Of a stretch of 64,000 nucleotides of DNA, positions 25,754 through 35,388 are shown one piece after another. The notes beneath the pieces are model-generated. The model made no database searches and had not been told where the DNA came from. It saw only the letters and a program-made list of their open reading frames with translations. Numbering within the stretch: position 1 is the stretch's first letter; each line of letters starts with the position of its first letter. The stretch is from an uncultured Lachnospiraceae bacterium (GTDB taxonomy: Bacteria; Bacillota; Clostridia; Lachnospirales; Lachnospiraceae): NCBI GenBank assembly GCA_949949005.1, contig CATLHM010000016.1, forward strand, positions 1-64,000. Direction: 5' to 3'. Both the position numbers and the translations under genes were made by a program.

Positions 25754-26593
25754 TCACATCTTATCCACATGCACATCCATCTGCCAGTAAGGGATGGAAA
25801 TACCCGCCTCATCCAATGCATACTTGATCTGCTCTGTGATGCGCCATTTGGCTGGCCAGAAATCCGCCGTAAGCGCCCAGCCTCTCGCATTCAGGTTGAT
25901 ACCGTGGTCGCCTAAAGAGTCAACGAACACTGCAATTTCCCGTTCCTGCAAAACGCAGGCATCCTCTCTCAAAATCCTCTCTATCACTTCTTTGGCTTTT
26001 TTGATGTCGTCTTTGTAGGAAATTGCAACCGGAATGTCGAATCGCCTCTCCCCCCGCAAGGTAAAATTAGTAATGGTTCCGTTGGCTAAGGTTCCGTTGG
26101 GCAATACAATCATCCTGTTGTCCGGGGTGACAAGCTGGGTATAAAAGATATCTACTGCCTCCACCGTGCCCTCATTCCCCTGTCCGTCCTTAATGTAATC
26201 CCCTGCTGTAAAAGGCTTTAAGACCAGCAAAAGAACGCCTCCGGCCAGATTACTCAAACTCCCCTGGACAGCCAGTCCAACAGCTACGCTGGCTGATCCC
26301 AGGAGGGCGAGAATACTGGCGGCATCCACGCCCAGCCCGGAGGCGATCATCAGGATCAGCACAAAATACATGCTGAACTTTACAAAGGAATCTATAAAGT
26401 GTACCGCACTATCGTCGATATGGCTTTTATGGAGGGCTTTTTTCAAAATACTCCGGATCAGCCTGACAAGCTGCATACCGATCACAAACGCCAGCCCCGC
26501 AAGCACTACCCGTAGCCCTAAATGAAAGGCCTTCTCCGGGAGCTCCGATAAAAATTGCTCGATTACTCCCGGATCCATTTCCTTTTCTATCAT
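25754..26593 (-). CDS. Small-conductance mechanosensitive channel (MscS family)
   Basis: 279 aa. Three membrane helices (about 28-48, 70-92, 95-125) end in the pore helix with Gly/Ala spacing GSASVAVGLAVQGSLSNLAGG. The beta domain follows (FTAGDYIKDGQGNEGTVEAVDIFYTQLVTPDNRMIVLPNG) and then the C-terminal cage. It releases solutes on hypo-osmotic shock. It lies 17 bases after glgB, so the two are cotranscribed. Confidence 0.93.
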   Translation of the reverse strand: MIEKEMDPGVIEQFLSELPEKAFHLGLRVVLAGLAFVIGMQLVRLIRSILKKALHKSHIDDSAVHFIDSFVKFSMYFVLILMIASGLGVDAASILALLGSASVAVGLAVQGSLSNLAGGVLLLVLKPFTAGDYIKDGQGNEGTVEAVDIFYTQLVTPDNRMIVLPNGTLANGTITNFTLRGERRFDIPVAISYKDDIKKAKEVIERILREDACVLQEREIAVFVDSLGDHGINLNARGWALTADFWPAKWRITEQIKYALDEAGISIPYWQMDVHVDKM

Positions 26594-26610
26594 TTAATTC
26601 TTTAATCTCC

Positions 26611-29085
26611 TTATTTCTTTTTCGCTGCCTGAGAGCATTTTTCCTCTTCCCTGCGGATGGCCTCTGCCTTAGCAAGTTCCTCACGGGCTTTTTCGAGCTC
26701 TTCCTCGGCCCGTTTCTGTGCCTGCCTTGCTCTGGCCTCTGCCTCCCTTGCCTGCCGTGTGGCCTCTTCTGCTTCCTCCATGGCTTTCAGCGCCTGGGCC
26801 TTTGCTTCCTCTGCCTCTTTCCTGGCCTCTTCCGCTTTCGCCTCCGCTGCCAGCCTTTCCTTCTTCTTGGCAATCATCTGCTTTTCTTTGGCGGTATAGG
26901 GCACATAGCTGAAAATGCTGATGGACAAAGGAGCGCTGGTCATCTTAAATGAGTAGGGCTTTCCGTCGATCTCCTGCTCGTCCACAAATATGGCCTGCCC
27001 ATTGGTGCGCCCAAGACCACCGTAGCATTTGGCGTCCGTGTTTAACACTTCCTTATATTTGCCCTCATAGGGAACTCCTATGGTAAATTCCTGTTCCTGA
27101 TTGGCAAAGTTCGCCACCACCACCAGGGTATCTTTGATCTTGTCTGTCTTGCGCAGGAAAGAAACCATGCATTTCTCATAGGTGATACAGTTGATCCACT
27201 CAAAGCCCTCCGGTCGGGTGTCCATGGCGTAAAGGGCCGGTTTTTCTTTATATAAAGCGTTTAAATCCTTTACCAACTGGTTGACGCCCTTATGAGGCTC
27301 GTAGGAAAGCAGCCCCCACTCTGTTTCTCTGGTCTCGTCAAATTCTTTAAACTCTGCGATATCCTGTCCCATAAACAACAGCTTTTTACCCGGGTGGGTC
27401 ATCATGTAAGCATAAGTAAGACGAAGATTGGCAAATTTATCCTCAATCACGCCCGGCATCTTTCCGATCAGGGTAGATTTTCCGTGAACCACCTCGTCAT
27501 GGGAAAATACCAGCATAAAGTTCTCGCTGTAAGCGTACACCATACTGAAGGTCAGTTCGTTGTGGTGGTGGGCTCTGAAATAGGGGTCATAACCGATATA
27601 CGAAAGGTAATCATTCATAAAGCCCATATTCCATTTCAGGTCAAAGCCCAGGCCGTCCTCCTCCACTTTACTGGTAATCTTCGGCCATGCCGTGGATTCC
27701 TCGGCAATCATTAAAACTCCGGGATTGCGCTTTTTCATCACAGAATTTAGATGCTTTAAAAGTTCCATGGCTTCCAGATTTTCATTGCCGCCGTAAATAT
27801 TGGCAACCCACTGCCCGTCCTGCTTTCCATAGTCAAGATAAAGCATGGAGGCCACCGCATCCATCCTGATTCCGTCCACATGGTACTTTTCCACCCAGTA
27901 CAGCGCGTTTGCGATCAGGTAATTGGACACCTGGGGGCGTCCGTAATTATAGATCAGCGTTCCCCAATGGGGATGAGAGCCCTGCCTTGGATCCGCATGC
28001 TCATACAGGCCGGTGCCGTCAAACTGGGAAAGGCCAAAGGTATCTCTCGGAAAATGGGCCGGAACCCAATCCAGAATCACGCCGATCCCTGCCTGATGCA
28101 GGGTATCTACCAGATACATAAAATCCTCCCCGGTTCCATACCTGGCGGTGGGCGCATAGTAGCCGATCACCTGATAGCCCCAGGAAGCGTCCAGGGGATG
28201 TTCCATCACCGGCATCAGCTCCACATGGGTATATCCCATCTCCTTTGCATATTTGGCAATTTCCGGGGCAAGCTCTCTGTAATTCAAGTATTCATTGGTA
28301 TCTTTGTTTCTCCTGAAAGAGCCCAGATACATTTCATAAACGCTGATTGGCGCGTTTTCCTGCTGACGTTTCTCACGCTCCTTCATCCACTTTCCGTCCT
28401 TCCAGGTATATTGAAAGTCACGGACGATGGAGGCGGTATCCGGCCTTAGCTGCTGGCCAAAGGCATAAGGGTCTGCCTTCAGGTAGGTCAGGCCGCCTTT
28501 TGCCTTAATCTCATATTTGTAGCATTCCCCGGGTTTCACATCGGGGATAAAAATTTCAAAAATTCCTCCCTCAGGGTTTCTCGTCATCTGATGGATCCGC
28601 CCATCCCAATGGTTGAAATCTCCCACCACGCTGACGCGCAGGGCATTAGGGGCCCATACGGCAAAAAAGGTTCCTTCTGCTCCGTCCAGCTTCGTAAAAT
28701 GGGCTCCCAGCTTCTCATATATGGTATAATGAATACCTGCATTAAATTTTTCGATATCATTTGAGGAGAGGTTCATCTGATACCGGTAGGCATCCTTGCA
28801 GGTAACCTTATCCTCTCCGCGGCAGATCTCATATTCGTATTTGTCAGGAAGTTTGCCGGGCAGAAGGCAGGCAAAGTAGCCGGCCTCGTCCACCAGCTCC
28901 ATCTGTGTCTTTTTACCGTCCTCTGTTACCAGAAAAACGCTCTCAGCTCCCGGCTGGAAGGTCTGTACCAACGCGTTACGCCCTACCATGTGAGGCCCTA
29001 AAATTTCATGAGGCCGATCCTCCTCCGAATAGATAATCCCTTCAATCCTTGGCCAATTCATCAGCTTGTACAGTTTGTTATTCAT
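26611..29085 (-). CDS. glgB: 1,4-alpha-glucan branching enzyme with C-terminal coiled-coil tail
   Basis: 824 aa. An N-terminal CBM48 region (about 20-230) is followed by a GH13 barrel with DWVPAHFP, GIRMDAVASML (nucleophile D409), MIAEEST (acid/base Glu) and FSHDEVVHGK, then a C-terminal beta domain ending near SIFSYVPYT. It introduces alpha-1,6 branches into glycogen. Residues from about 727 to the end form an unusual Ala/Glu/Lys/Arg-rich tail with heptad-like EEARKEAEEAKAQ repeats, predicted to be a long helix or coiled coil and absent from typical GlgB. No glgA, glgC or glgP is in the window; glgX lies about 24 kb away. Confidence 0.95.
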   Translation of the reverse strand: MNNKLYKLMNWPRIEGIIYSEEDRPHEILGPHMVGRNALVQTFQPGAESVFLVTEDGKKTQMELVDEAGYFACLLPGKLPDKYEYEICRGEDKVTCKDAYRYQMNLSSNDIEKFNAGIHYTIYEKLGAHFTKLDGAEGTFFAVWAPNALRVSVVGDFNHWDGRIHQMTRNPEGGIFEIFIPDVKPGECYKYEIKAKGGLTYLKADPYAFGQQLRPDTASIVRDFQYTWKDGKWMKEREKRQQENAPISVYEMYLGSFRRNKDTNEYLNYRELAPEIAKYAKEMGYTHVELMPVMEHPLDASWGYQVIGYYAPTARYGTGEDFMYLVDTLHQAGIGVILDWVPAHFPRDTFGLSQFDGTGLYEHADPRQGSHPHWGTLIYNYGRPQVSNYLIANALYWVEKYHVDGIRMDAVASMLYLDYGKQDGQWVANIYGGNENLEAMELLKHLNSVMKKRNPGVLMIAEESTAWPKITSKVEEDGLGFDLKWNMGFMNDYLSYIGYDPYFRAHHHNELTFSMVYAYSENFMLVFSHDEVVHGKSTLIGKMPGVIEDKFANLRLTYAYMMTHPGKKLLFMGQDIAEFKEFDETRETEWGLLSYEPHKGVNQLVKDLNALYKEKPALYAMDTRPEGFEWINCITYEKCMVSFLRKTDKIKDTLVVVANFANQEQEFTIGVPYEGKYKEVLNTDAKCYGGLGRTNGQAIFVDEQEIDGKPYSFKMTSAPLSISIFSYVPYTAKEKQMIAKKKERLAAEAKAEEARKEAEEAKAQALKAMEEAEEATRQAREAEARARQAQKRAEEELEKAREELAKAEAIRREEEKCSQAAKKK

Positions 29086-29383
29086 AATCCTACCTCCATC
29101 TTGGAATTTACGTCCTCAAACGCCTGTTGGCCTTAAGGATATTATTTTATGTCCAATTTTCATCAATAAGGGACATTTCTTATGTATTATTTTAGCAAAG
29201 ATATCCAAATAACACAAGCGTAAATGCTGGTGTCTCATGATAGAAAGTAACAAGCCATAAATTTCGGATGTTCTGTTAGACAGATATGGAAAAATGAGTC
29301 AGGAAGTGATACAATGACCCAGATGGCTAAATTCTATTTCTTATTTCAACAACCTAAATCTGAACAGAAAAGGAGATAAAAAT

Positions 29384-29689
29384 ATGTTTCATCCCAATCA
29401 TTCTTCATCCCCTGCCGATTCCCTGAGCCCGGAAGAGAGAGAGATGCTTGACCGTATCAATGCTTACGCAGAAAAGGTTCTGGGGGACATTGATCCCCAA
29501 AAAACCCGTATTTCCTATCAGCTTGAAAAATTAAAGCCTGTTATGGAGGAGATTGCGGCGGAAAAGCAGGTGCCATTAGAGGATATCTTTATTAAATATA
29601 TGGATCTTGCAAGTATTGTGTCCGCAAAAGAAAATGCGCTTTTAAAGGATGAATTGACTGAAAATGGATTGGAGGATTTCACCCGTTAA
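29384..29689 (+). CDS. Small hypothetical protein
   Basis: 101 aa, soluble and acidic, predicted mostly helical (PEEREMLDRINAYAEKVLG, SYQLEKLKPVMEEIAAEKQ, EDIFIKYMDLASIVSAKE). Start ATG after AAAAGGAG. It is a single gene, divergent from glgB and closed by a strong bidirectional terminator. No family is recognised. Confidence 0.7.
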   Translation: MFHPNHSSSPADSLSPEEREMLDRINAYAEKVLGDIDPQKTRISYQLEKLKPVMEEIAAEKQVPLEDIFIKYMDLASIVSAKENALLKDELTENGLEDFTR

Positions 29690-29722
29690 TAAAAAGCTGG
29701 CCAAAAGCCAGCTTTTTATTAA
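29686..29722. terminator. Bidirectional terminator
   Basis: A perfect 16-base inverted repeat (29686-29701 and 29707-29722), loop CAAAA, with A- and T-runs inside the arms. It serves both the small hypothetical gene (+) and serA (-) and includes the stop codon of the former. Confidence 0.9.
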
Positions 29723-29732
29723 CATACCGTCC

Positions 29733-30896
29733 TTATTTCACCACTCTCACCCGGAACACGCCCTTGATGGACTGGAGTTTTTTCACCGTATCCTGATCCA
29801 CAGGCTGCTCCACATCAAGCATGGTATAGGCCACTTCCCCCTTGGACTTGTTGGTCATGTCCGTGATGTTTACGCCCTGATCGCCGAAGCACGCTGTAAA
29901 TTTGGTGATCATGTTGGCGATATTCTTGTGGAAAATAGCCACCCGCCCTGCCTGGGAACAGATCCCCATATCGCAGTTGGGATAATTCACACTGTTAATG
30001 ATATTGCCGTTGTTTAGGTAATTCATCATTTCCTTTACGGCCATCTTGGCGCAGTTATCCTCGGACTCCTCCGTGGAGGCTCCCAGGTGAGGAATCACGA
30101 TACATCCCTCCGCCCCTGCCGTGGTGGGATTCGGGAAATCCGACACGTACTTGCGAATCTTCCCTTCTTTGATGCCTGCCAGCACATCCTCCTCCTTTAC
30201 CAGCAGATCTCTGGCAAAGTTAAGAAGGATTACTCCTTCCTTCATTTTGCTGATGGCCTCCCGGTCGATCATGCCTTTGGTGGAGTCGAGAAGGGGAACG
30301 TGAATGGTGATAATGTCGCAGCTTTCATAAATCTCTTCAACGTTAAGCACATGCTTCACATCCCGGCTTAAGTTCCATGCTGCGTCTACAGAGACATAAG
30401 GGTCATACCCATAGACCTCCATCCCCATATACTTTGCCACATTGGCAACCTTGACGCCGATGGCCCCAAGGCCGATGATCCCAAGCTTTTTATCCTGTAC
30501 CTCGGTACCCGCAAAGCGTTTCTTTTCCTTCTCCGCCGCCTTGGCGATATTTTCGTCTCCTTTGGCGGACTGCACCCAGTTGATACCGCCCACAATATCC
30601 CTGCATGCAAGGAGCATCCCGGCGATCACCAGCTCCTTTACACCGTTGGCATTGGCACCAGGGGTGTTGAACACTACGATTCCCTTTTCTGCACACTTAT
30701 CCAGAGGAATGTTATTGACGCCTGCTCCTGCCCTTGCCACGGCAAGAAGGTTTTCCGAGAGCTCCATGTCGTGCATGGCAGCGCTCCTTACAAGAATCCC
30801 CTGGGCCTGGTTTACGTCCTCTGTCTTTACAAACTCCTGTGTGAAATTATCAAGGCCAACCTTAGAGATTGGATTTAAACAATAATATTGAAACAT
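29733..30896 (-). CDS. serA: D-3-phosphoglycerate dehydrogenase
   Basis: 387 aa, the short SerA type. It oxidises 3-phosphoglycerate in serine synthesis. The NAD-binding domain has LGIIGLGAIGVKVANVAKYMG (Rossmann), the catalytic pair lies around NFARDLLV and PHLGAST (His), and the C-terminal ACT domain (about 315-387, GEVAYTMLDVEQPV) binds an effector, probably serine. Downstream of serC with a 46-base gap. Confidence 0.93.
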   Translation of the reverse strand: MFQYYCLNPISKVGLDNFTQEFVKTEDVNQAQGILVRSAAMHDMELSENLLAVARAGAGVNNIPLDKCAEKGIVVFNTPGANANGVKELVIAGMLLACRDIVGGINWVQSAKGDENIAKAAEKEKKRFAGTEVQDKKLGIIGLGAIGVKVANVAKYMGMEVYGYDPYVSVDAAWNLSRDVKHVLNVEEIYESCDIITIHVPLLDSTKGMIDREAISKMKEGVILLNFARDLLVKEEDVLAGIKEGKIRKYVSDFPNPTTAGAEGCIVIPHLGASTEESEDNCAKMAVKEMMNYLNNGNIINSVNYPNCDMGICSQAGRVAIFHKNIANMITKFTACFGDQGVNITDMTNKSKGEVAYTMLDVEQPVDQDTVKKLQSIKGVFRVRVVK

Positions 30897-30942
30897 CCTT
30901 CACCTCATTTCTGCGCGGACTACCGCACAACCTGCTTTGCGC

Positions 30943-32034
30943 TTATTCCTTGGGGGCGTTTTTTTCCTCAAATTCCTTCATGAAGGCAACCAGCTTTTCC
31001 ACGCCCTCTATAGGCATTGCGTTATAAATGCTGGCCCTCATACCGCCTACGCTCCGATGGCCCTTAAGGTTTTCAAAGCCTGCCTCCTTCGCCTCTTTGA
31101 CGAATTTTGCATCAAGCTCCCCGTCTCCCGTGACAAAAGGTACATTCATAAGGGAGCGATCCGCTTTCCTTACGGTTCCTTTAAAGAGCCTGCTCTCATC
31201 CAGAAAATCATAAAGGATTTTCGCCTTCTTTTCATTATATTCTTTCATAGCGGCCAGTCCGCCCTTTTTCTTAAGCCATTTGAATACCTTACCGCAGATA
31301 TAAATACCGTAAGCCGGAGGGGTATTGTACAAAGACTGTGCGTCCGCATGAATCTTATATTTCAGCATGGTGGGCGTTCCGGGCAGCGTATCCTCCGTGA
31401 TCAAATCTTCCCGGATGATCACGATCACCACCCCCGCAGGGCCGATATTTTTCTGGACGCCGCCATAAATCACGCCGTATTTGCTCACGTCCACCGGCTC
31501 CGACAAAAAGCAGGAGGAAACGTCCGCTACCAGAGTATGCCCTTTGGTATCAGGCAAGGTTTTAAATTTCGTTCCGTAAATGGTGTTGTTCTCACAAATA
31601 TAAACATAATCCGCATCCTCCGGAATGGGAAGATCGGAGCAATCCGGGATATAAGAAAAGGTCTCATCCGCAGAGGAAGCAACCTCAACCGCCTCACCGT
31701 AAATCTTAGCCTCCTGATAAGCCTTCTTAGCCCACTGCCCCGTAACGATATAGGCTGCCTTGCGGTTTTTCATCAGGTTCATGGGAATCATGGCAAACTG
31801 CTGGCTTGCGCCTCCCTGCAAAAACAATACCTTATAATGATCGGGAATATTCATAAGCTCCCTTAAGTCCGCTTCCGCTTCCTTAATAATCGTATCATAT
31901 GCCTTGGAACGATGGCTCATTTCCATCACTGACATACCGGTTCCCTTATAGTCCAACATCTCCTCTGCCGCTTCCCGCAGCACTTCCTCGGGCAGCACTG
32001 CCGGCCCGGCGGAAAAATTATACACTCTGGCCAC
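30943..32034 (-). CDS. serC: Phosphoserine aminotransferase
   Basis: 363 aa from GTG 32034, preceded by GAGGAGGAGAGTAAA; this gives the family N-terminus ARVYNFSAGPAVLPEEV, whereas the longer frame to 32079 adds unrelated residues. PLP site: LVADVSSCFLSEPVDVSKYGVIYGGVQKNIGP, with Lys in VQKN. C-terminal HRSVGGMRASIYNA binds substrate. It converts 3-phosphohydroxypyruvate to phosphoserine. First gene of the serC-serA operon. Confidence 0.95.
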   Translation of the reverse strand: MARVYNFSAGPAVLPEEVLREAAEEMLDYKGTGMSVMEMSHRSKAYDTIIKEAEADLRELMNIPDHYKVLFLQGGASQQFAMIPMNLMKNRKAAYIVTGQWAKKAYQEAKIYGEAVEVASSADETFSYIPDCSDLPIPEDADYVYICENNTIYGTKFKTLPDTKGHTLVADVSSCFLSEPVDVSKYGVIYGGVQKNIGPAGVVIVIIREDLITEDTLPGTPTMLKYKIHADAQSLYNTPPAYGIYICGKVFKWLKKKGGLAAMKEYNEKKAKILYDFLDESRLFKGTVRKADRSLMNVPFVTGDGELDAKFVKEAKEAGFENLKGHRSVGGMRASIYNAMPIEGVEKLVAFMKEFEEKNAPKE

Positions 32035-32066
32035 TTTACTCTCCTCCTCGTAAATTTTCAACCAAC

Positions 32067-32095
32067 ATTCTATACTCATTTAACACTTTAGTCAA
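32067..32095 (-). promoter_or_regulatory. Sigma-A promoter of serC-serA
   Basis: Minus-strand -35 TTGACT (32090-32095) and -10 TAGAAT (32067-32072), spacer 17. The -35 box lies inside the near-palindrome TTTAGT-TG-ACTAAA, a possible repressor site. Confidence 0.6.
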
Positions 32096-32214
32096 CTAAA
32101 ATTTCTGACTGTCAGCTTTTTTGCAGATATTTTAATTAGCAGGCCAGTAGAAACAATAACCGCCTTTATGTGGCTTTTCTACCGGCCTATCGCCACCAGC
32201 AAAAAAAGCCCACA

Positions 32215-33618
32215 TCAATAAAACATCACACACGGCGTCCCGATCTCCACCATATCATACAACTTTGAGACCTCATCAAAAGGGGTATTGATACACCCAT
32301 GGGAGCCGTTGGTCTTGTAGATCTCGCCGCCGTATTTACTCCGCCAGGAAGCGTCATGGATACCGATGGCCCCCTTTACAGGGATCCAGAATTTCACCGG
32401 GGAGGCATAATCCGCCCCGCGCAGGATTCTGTTCCGCTCTTTGTTGTACACAAAATTCGTGCCGGAAGGGGTTCCTCTGCGCAGACTGGTGTTTCCTGTC
32501 ACCACCGGCGTTTCGATTTCCAGCTTCCCTTTTTCGTAGTAATAGAGCATCTGGTTTGTCATATCCACTTCTATGTAGGTATCGCCGATATCGTCCTTGC
32601 CCTGACAGAGAGCCTTCTGAGTATAGACAGGCTCATGGACTTCCCTTTTGCGGTCAAGAAATGCCTTGAGCAGATATTCTTTCTCCGCCTCCCGGTCGAT
32701 CTGATTGCCATAGGTGCCGCCCTCCACCGTCACAATATCCCCTCTGGTGGCCTTAAACTGCCGGGGGCTTCCAACGGTATCGTACTTGTCACAGAGACTG
32801 TCCACAAAGGCATACACCTTTTCCTCGTCGGTACAGAAATTCCCGGAGGCATCCAGGACAAAGTCCCCGTTTTCATCCAGCAAAAGAAAATCGCAGACCA
32901 CGCCGCCGTCTAAGGGAACGCTCTCCTCTCCGAACTGATAGACAATCCCGCAGTCCTGATAATCTTTAAGTTTTTCCCACAGTGCTATATCCCTTTCCAT
33001 CTGGGCGTTCAGAGGAAAATCTTCATAGCAGCCGGCCTCCTCCAAGTCAAGAAAAGGTTCTTCGGCCTCAAAAGCATTCTTAATAGCCTCTTTGGTCTTT
33101 TCTTCGTTCAGTATATGCCTTCTCTCATCCAGAAGATAATATCCTGACTCCCCTTTTGCAATTTCCAGCCTCCTGGATACGTCTGTCTTTCCGTCAAAAA
33201 GCGAGAAAGAACTGATCAGGCCCTCAAAAGCCTTTGTGTCATACCGTATCGCAGGAGCCAATCTTTTATCCGACTTTTCTCCTATCAGATTGTCAATCCA
33301 CAGATAAGGGTTCTGACGTTCCAGATAGACATTCAGCGCTTCGCTGAAATCAAAGGAAAGCTCCACCTGCTCGGCAGGGATAGTATAAGACTTACCATCA
33401 CTTGCTATGATGGTAAGCCCGGTGTAATAGCACTGTTTTAAAAGTTCCTCGTTTACTTCGCTGATGCTTTTGCCCGTACAGTAGATGCCGTTGATCCACG
33501 TGTCATAGCTAAAGCCGTCGGCATAATAGTACGCCAGCCCCAGGTACATTCCTGCCGTAGAAACAAGTATAATGGAGCCTGCGATCGCTATCCCTCTTAA
33601 AACATATTTCATTTTCAT
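32215..33618 (-). CDS. L,D-transpeptidase (YkuD) with peptidoglycan-binding repeats
   Basis: 467 aa. An N-terminal signal anchor (about 7-30) is followed by putative peptidoglycan-binding modules (about 60-330). The YkuD catalytic domain (about 340-467) has IGIHDASW and GSHGCINTP with the nucleophilic Cys. It makes 3-3 cross-links or other L,D bonds in peptidoglycan outside the membrane. The ATG overlaps the ilvB stop by four bases (ATGA), so translation is coupled to an amino-acid gene, an unusual pairing. Confidence 0.9.
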   Translation of the reverse strand: MKMKYVLRGIAIAGSIILVSTAGMYLGLAYYYADGFSYDTWINGIYCTGKSISEVNEELLKQCYYTGLTIIASDGKSYTIPAEQVELSFDFSEALNVYLERQNPYLWIDNLIGEKSDKRLAPAIRYDTKAFEGLISSFSLFDGKTDVSRRLEIAKGESGYYLLDERRHILNEEKTKEAIKNAFEAEEPFLDLEEAGCYEDFPLNAQMERDIALWEKLKDYQDCGIVYQFGEESVPLDGGVVCDFLLLDENGDFVLDASGNFCTDEEKVYAFVDSLCDKYDTVGSPRQFKATRGDIVTVEGGTYGNQIDREAEKEYLLKAFLDRKREVHEPVYTQKALCQGKDDIGDTYIEVDMTNQMLYYYEKGKLEIETPVVTGNTSLRRGTPSGTNFVYNKERNRILRGADYASPVKFWIPVKGAIGIHDASWRSKYGGEIYKTNGSHGCINTPFDEVSKLYDMVEIGTPCVMFY

Positions 33619-35294
33619 TTTTTATTATCCAGATCCGTTGCATCAAAAACTTCGCTGATAGCCGCTCCTGCTGGAACCATGGGGAATACCTTGTCGTCCT
33701 CCGGGATTACGCATTCGATGAGAACCGGCTTTTTCATTTCAATGGCACGCCTAACGGCATCCGCAACCTCTTCCTTTTTGGTTACGCGGATAGCCTCGCA
33801 GCCAAGTCCTTTCGCCACCATACAGAAATCCACGCCATCGTTAAGTACCGTCTGAGAGTAGCGCTTCTCATAGAAAAGGGTCTGCCACTGTCTTACCATT
33901 CCAAGCACATGGTTGTTGATCACCACCTCTATGATGGGAATCTGGTACCGGGACGCAGTTGCCAGCTCGTTCATATTCATACGGAAGCACCCATCCCCCG
34001 CAATATTGATACAGACCTTATCCGGCATGGCCGTTTTTGCGCCGATACAGGCACCCAGCCCATAGCCCATGGTTCCAAGGCCGCCGGAGGATAAGAAGGT
34101 TCTGGGATTGGAGTATTTATAATACTGAGCCGCCCACATCTGATGCTGCCCCACATCCGTCACAATGATGGCGTCGCCCTTGGTCACCCGGTCAATCTCC
34201 TCCATGATATAAGGACAGGACAGGCCGCTTTCGTCATAATTCAGCGGATATTTTTCTTTTAGTTCTTTTATATGCGCGCACCATTCCTTATGTTCCATCT
34301 GGGGGACTTCTTTGTTGATCAGGGTAAGAATTTCCTTTAAATCTCCCACCACAGAAGCGTTTGTCCTGATATTTTTGTTGATCTCCGCCGCGTCGATATC
34401 AATATGCAGCACCTTTGCTCTGGAGGCGAACATGGCCGCATTTCCCACTACTCTGTCCGAAAATCTTGCCCCTAATGCCACCAGAAGGTCGCATTCGCTG
34501 ACCCCTAAGTTGGAGGCCTTGGTGCCGTGCATACCGATCATCCCCGTATAACGTTCATCATGGCCGTCCATAACTCCTTTTCCCATAAGGGTATCACATA
34601 CCGGGGCGTCCATCAGCGCGGCCAACTCTCTCACTTCCTTAGCTGCTCCGGAAAGCACCGCACCGCCTCCCACATAAATAAAGGGCCTCTTGGAACTGCG
34701 TATCAGGGAAACGGCATTTTCAATATCTTCCGCCGTATATTTGCAGGAGGATCTCAGCGCTAGAGGTTCCTGTCTTTCAAATTCACAGGTATTGGCGGTA
34801 ACATCCTTGGTAATATCCACCAACACCGGGCCAGGCCGCCCTTCTCTTGCAATGGAAAAAGCCTTTCGGATGGTATCTGCCAGCTCATTTACATTTTTTA
34901 CGATATAGCTGTGCTTGGTGATGGGCATGACCACTCCCGCAATATCTACCTCCTGGAAGGAGTCCTTCCCCAGCAAGGGCAGATTCACGTTACAGGTGAT
35001 TGCAACCACCGGAACCGAATCCATGTAGGCTGTGGCGATCCCTGTTACCAGATTGGTTGCGCCGGGGCCGCTGGTGGCCAGACATACCCCAACCTTCCCT
35101 GATGCCCGGGCATAACCGTCTGCCGCATGGGCAGCGCCCTGCTCATGGGATGTGAGGATATGCCGGATCTCGCCGCTGTGTTTATATAAAGCATCATACA
35201 CATTTAAAATCGTACCGCCGGGGTAACCGAAAACCGTATCTACCCCCTGTTCCTTCAAACATTCCACTACAATTTCCGCGCCTGTAAGCTGCAT
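33615..35294 (-). CDS. ilvB: Acetolactate synthase, catalytic subunit
   Basis: 559 aa ThDP enzyme. GYPGGTILNVYDAL and the SHEQGAAHAADGYARASGKVGVC block (ThDP Glu), a middle FAD-binding domain, and GDGCFRMNMNELATASRYQIPIIEVVINNHVLGM (ThDP/Mg motif GDG...NN). It makes acetolactate for valine/leucine or acetohydroxybutyrate for isoleucine. No small regulatory subunit (ilvN) is adjacent, though ilvD is immediately upstream (94-base gap). Confidence 0.93.
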   Translation of the reverse strand: MQLTGAEIVVECLKEQGVDTVFGYPGGTILNVYDALYKHSGEIRHILTSHEQGAAHAADGYARASGKVGVCLATSGPGATNLVTGIATAYMDSVPVVAITCNVNLPLLGKDSFQEVDIAGVVMPITKHSYIVKNVNELADTIRKAFSIAREGRPGPVLVDITKDVTANTCEFERQEPLALRSSCKYTAEDIENAVSLIRSSKRPFIYVGGGAVLSGAAKEVRELAALMDAPVCDTLMGKGVMDGHDERYTGMIGMHGTKASNLGVSECDLLVALGARFSDRVVGNAAMFASRAKVLHIDIDAAEINKNIRTNASVVGDLKEILTLINKEVPQMEHKEWCAHIKELKEKYPLNYDESGLSCPYIMEEIDRVTKGDAIIVTDVGQHQMWAAQYYKYSNPRTFLSSGGLGTMGYGLGACIGAKTAMPDKVCINIAGDGCFRMNMNELATASRYQIPIIEVVINNHVLGMVRQWQTLFYEKRYSQTVLNDGVDFCMVAKGLGCEAIRVTKKEEVADAVRRAIEMKKPVLIECVIPEDDKVFPMVPAGAAISEVFDATDLDNKK

Positions 35295-35388
35295 GTATTC
35301 TTCCTCCTGCCATCAAATTTTTCATCAGAGGACACAGAGCGTGCCCTCTCTTTTTACTGACCTATCATCTTTGCTATAGCCTGTGGCT

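Noticed and set aside
30937-31866. A 309-codon frame on the + strand
   Set aside because: Antisense to serC; no start signal or family match.
35295-35388. Possible attenuator or T-box before ilvB
   Set aside because: Only an imperfect GAGG-CAC/GTG-CCTC pair is visible, and no T-box signature (AGGGTGG-ACCGCG) was found here or before serC, leuB or ilvD.
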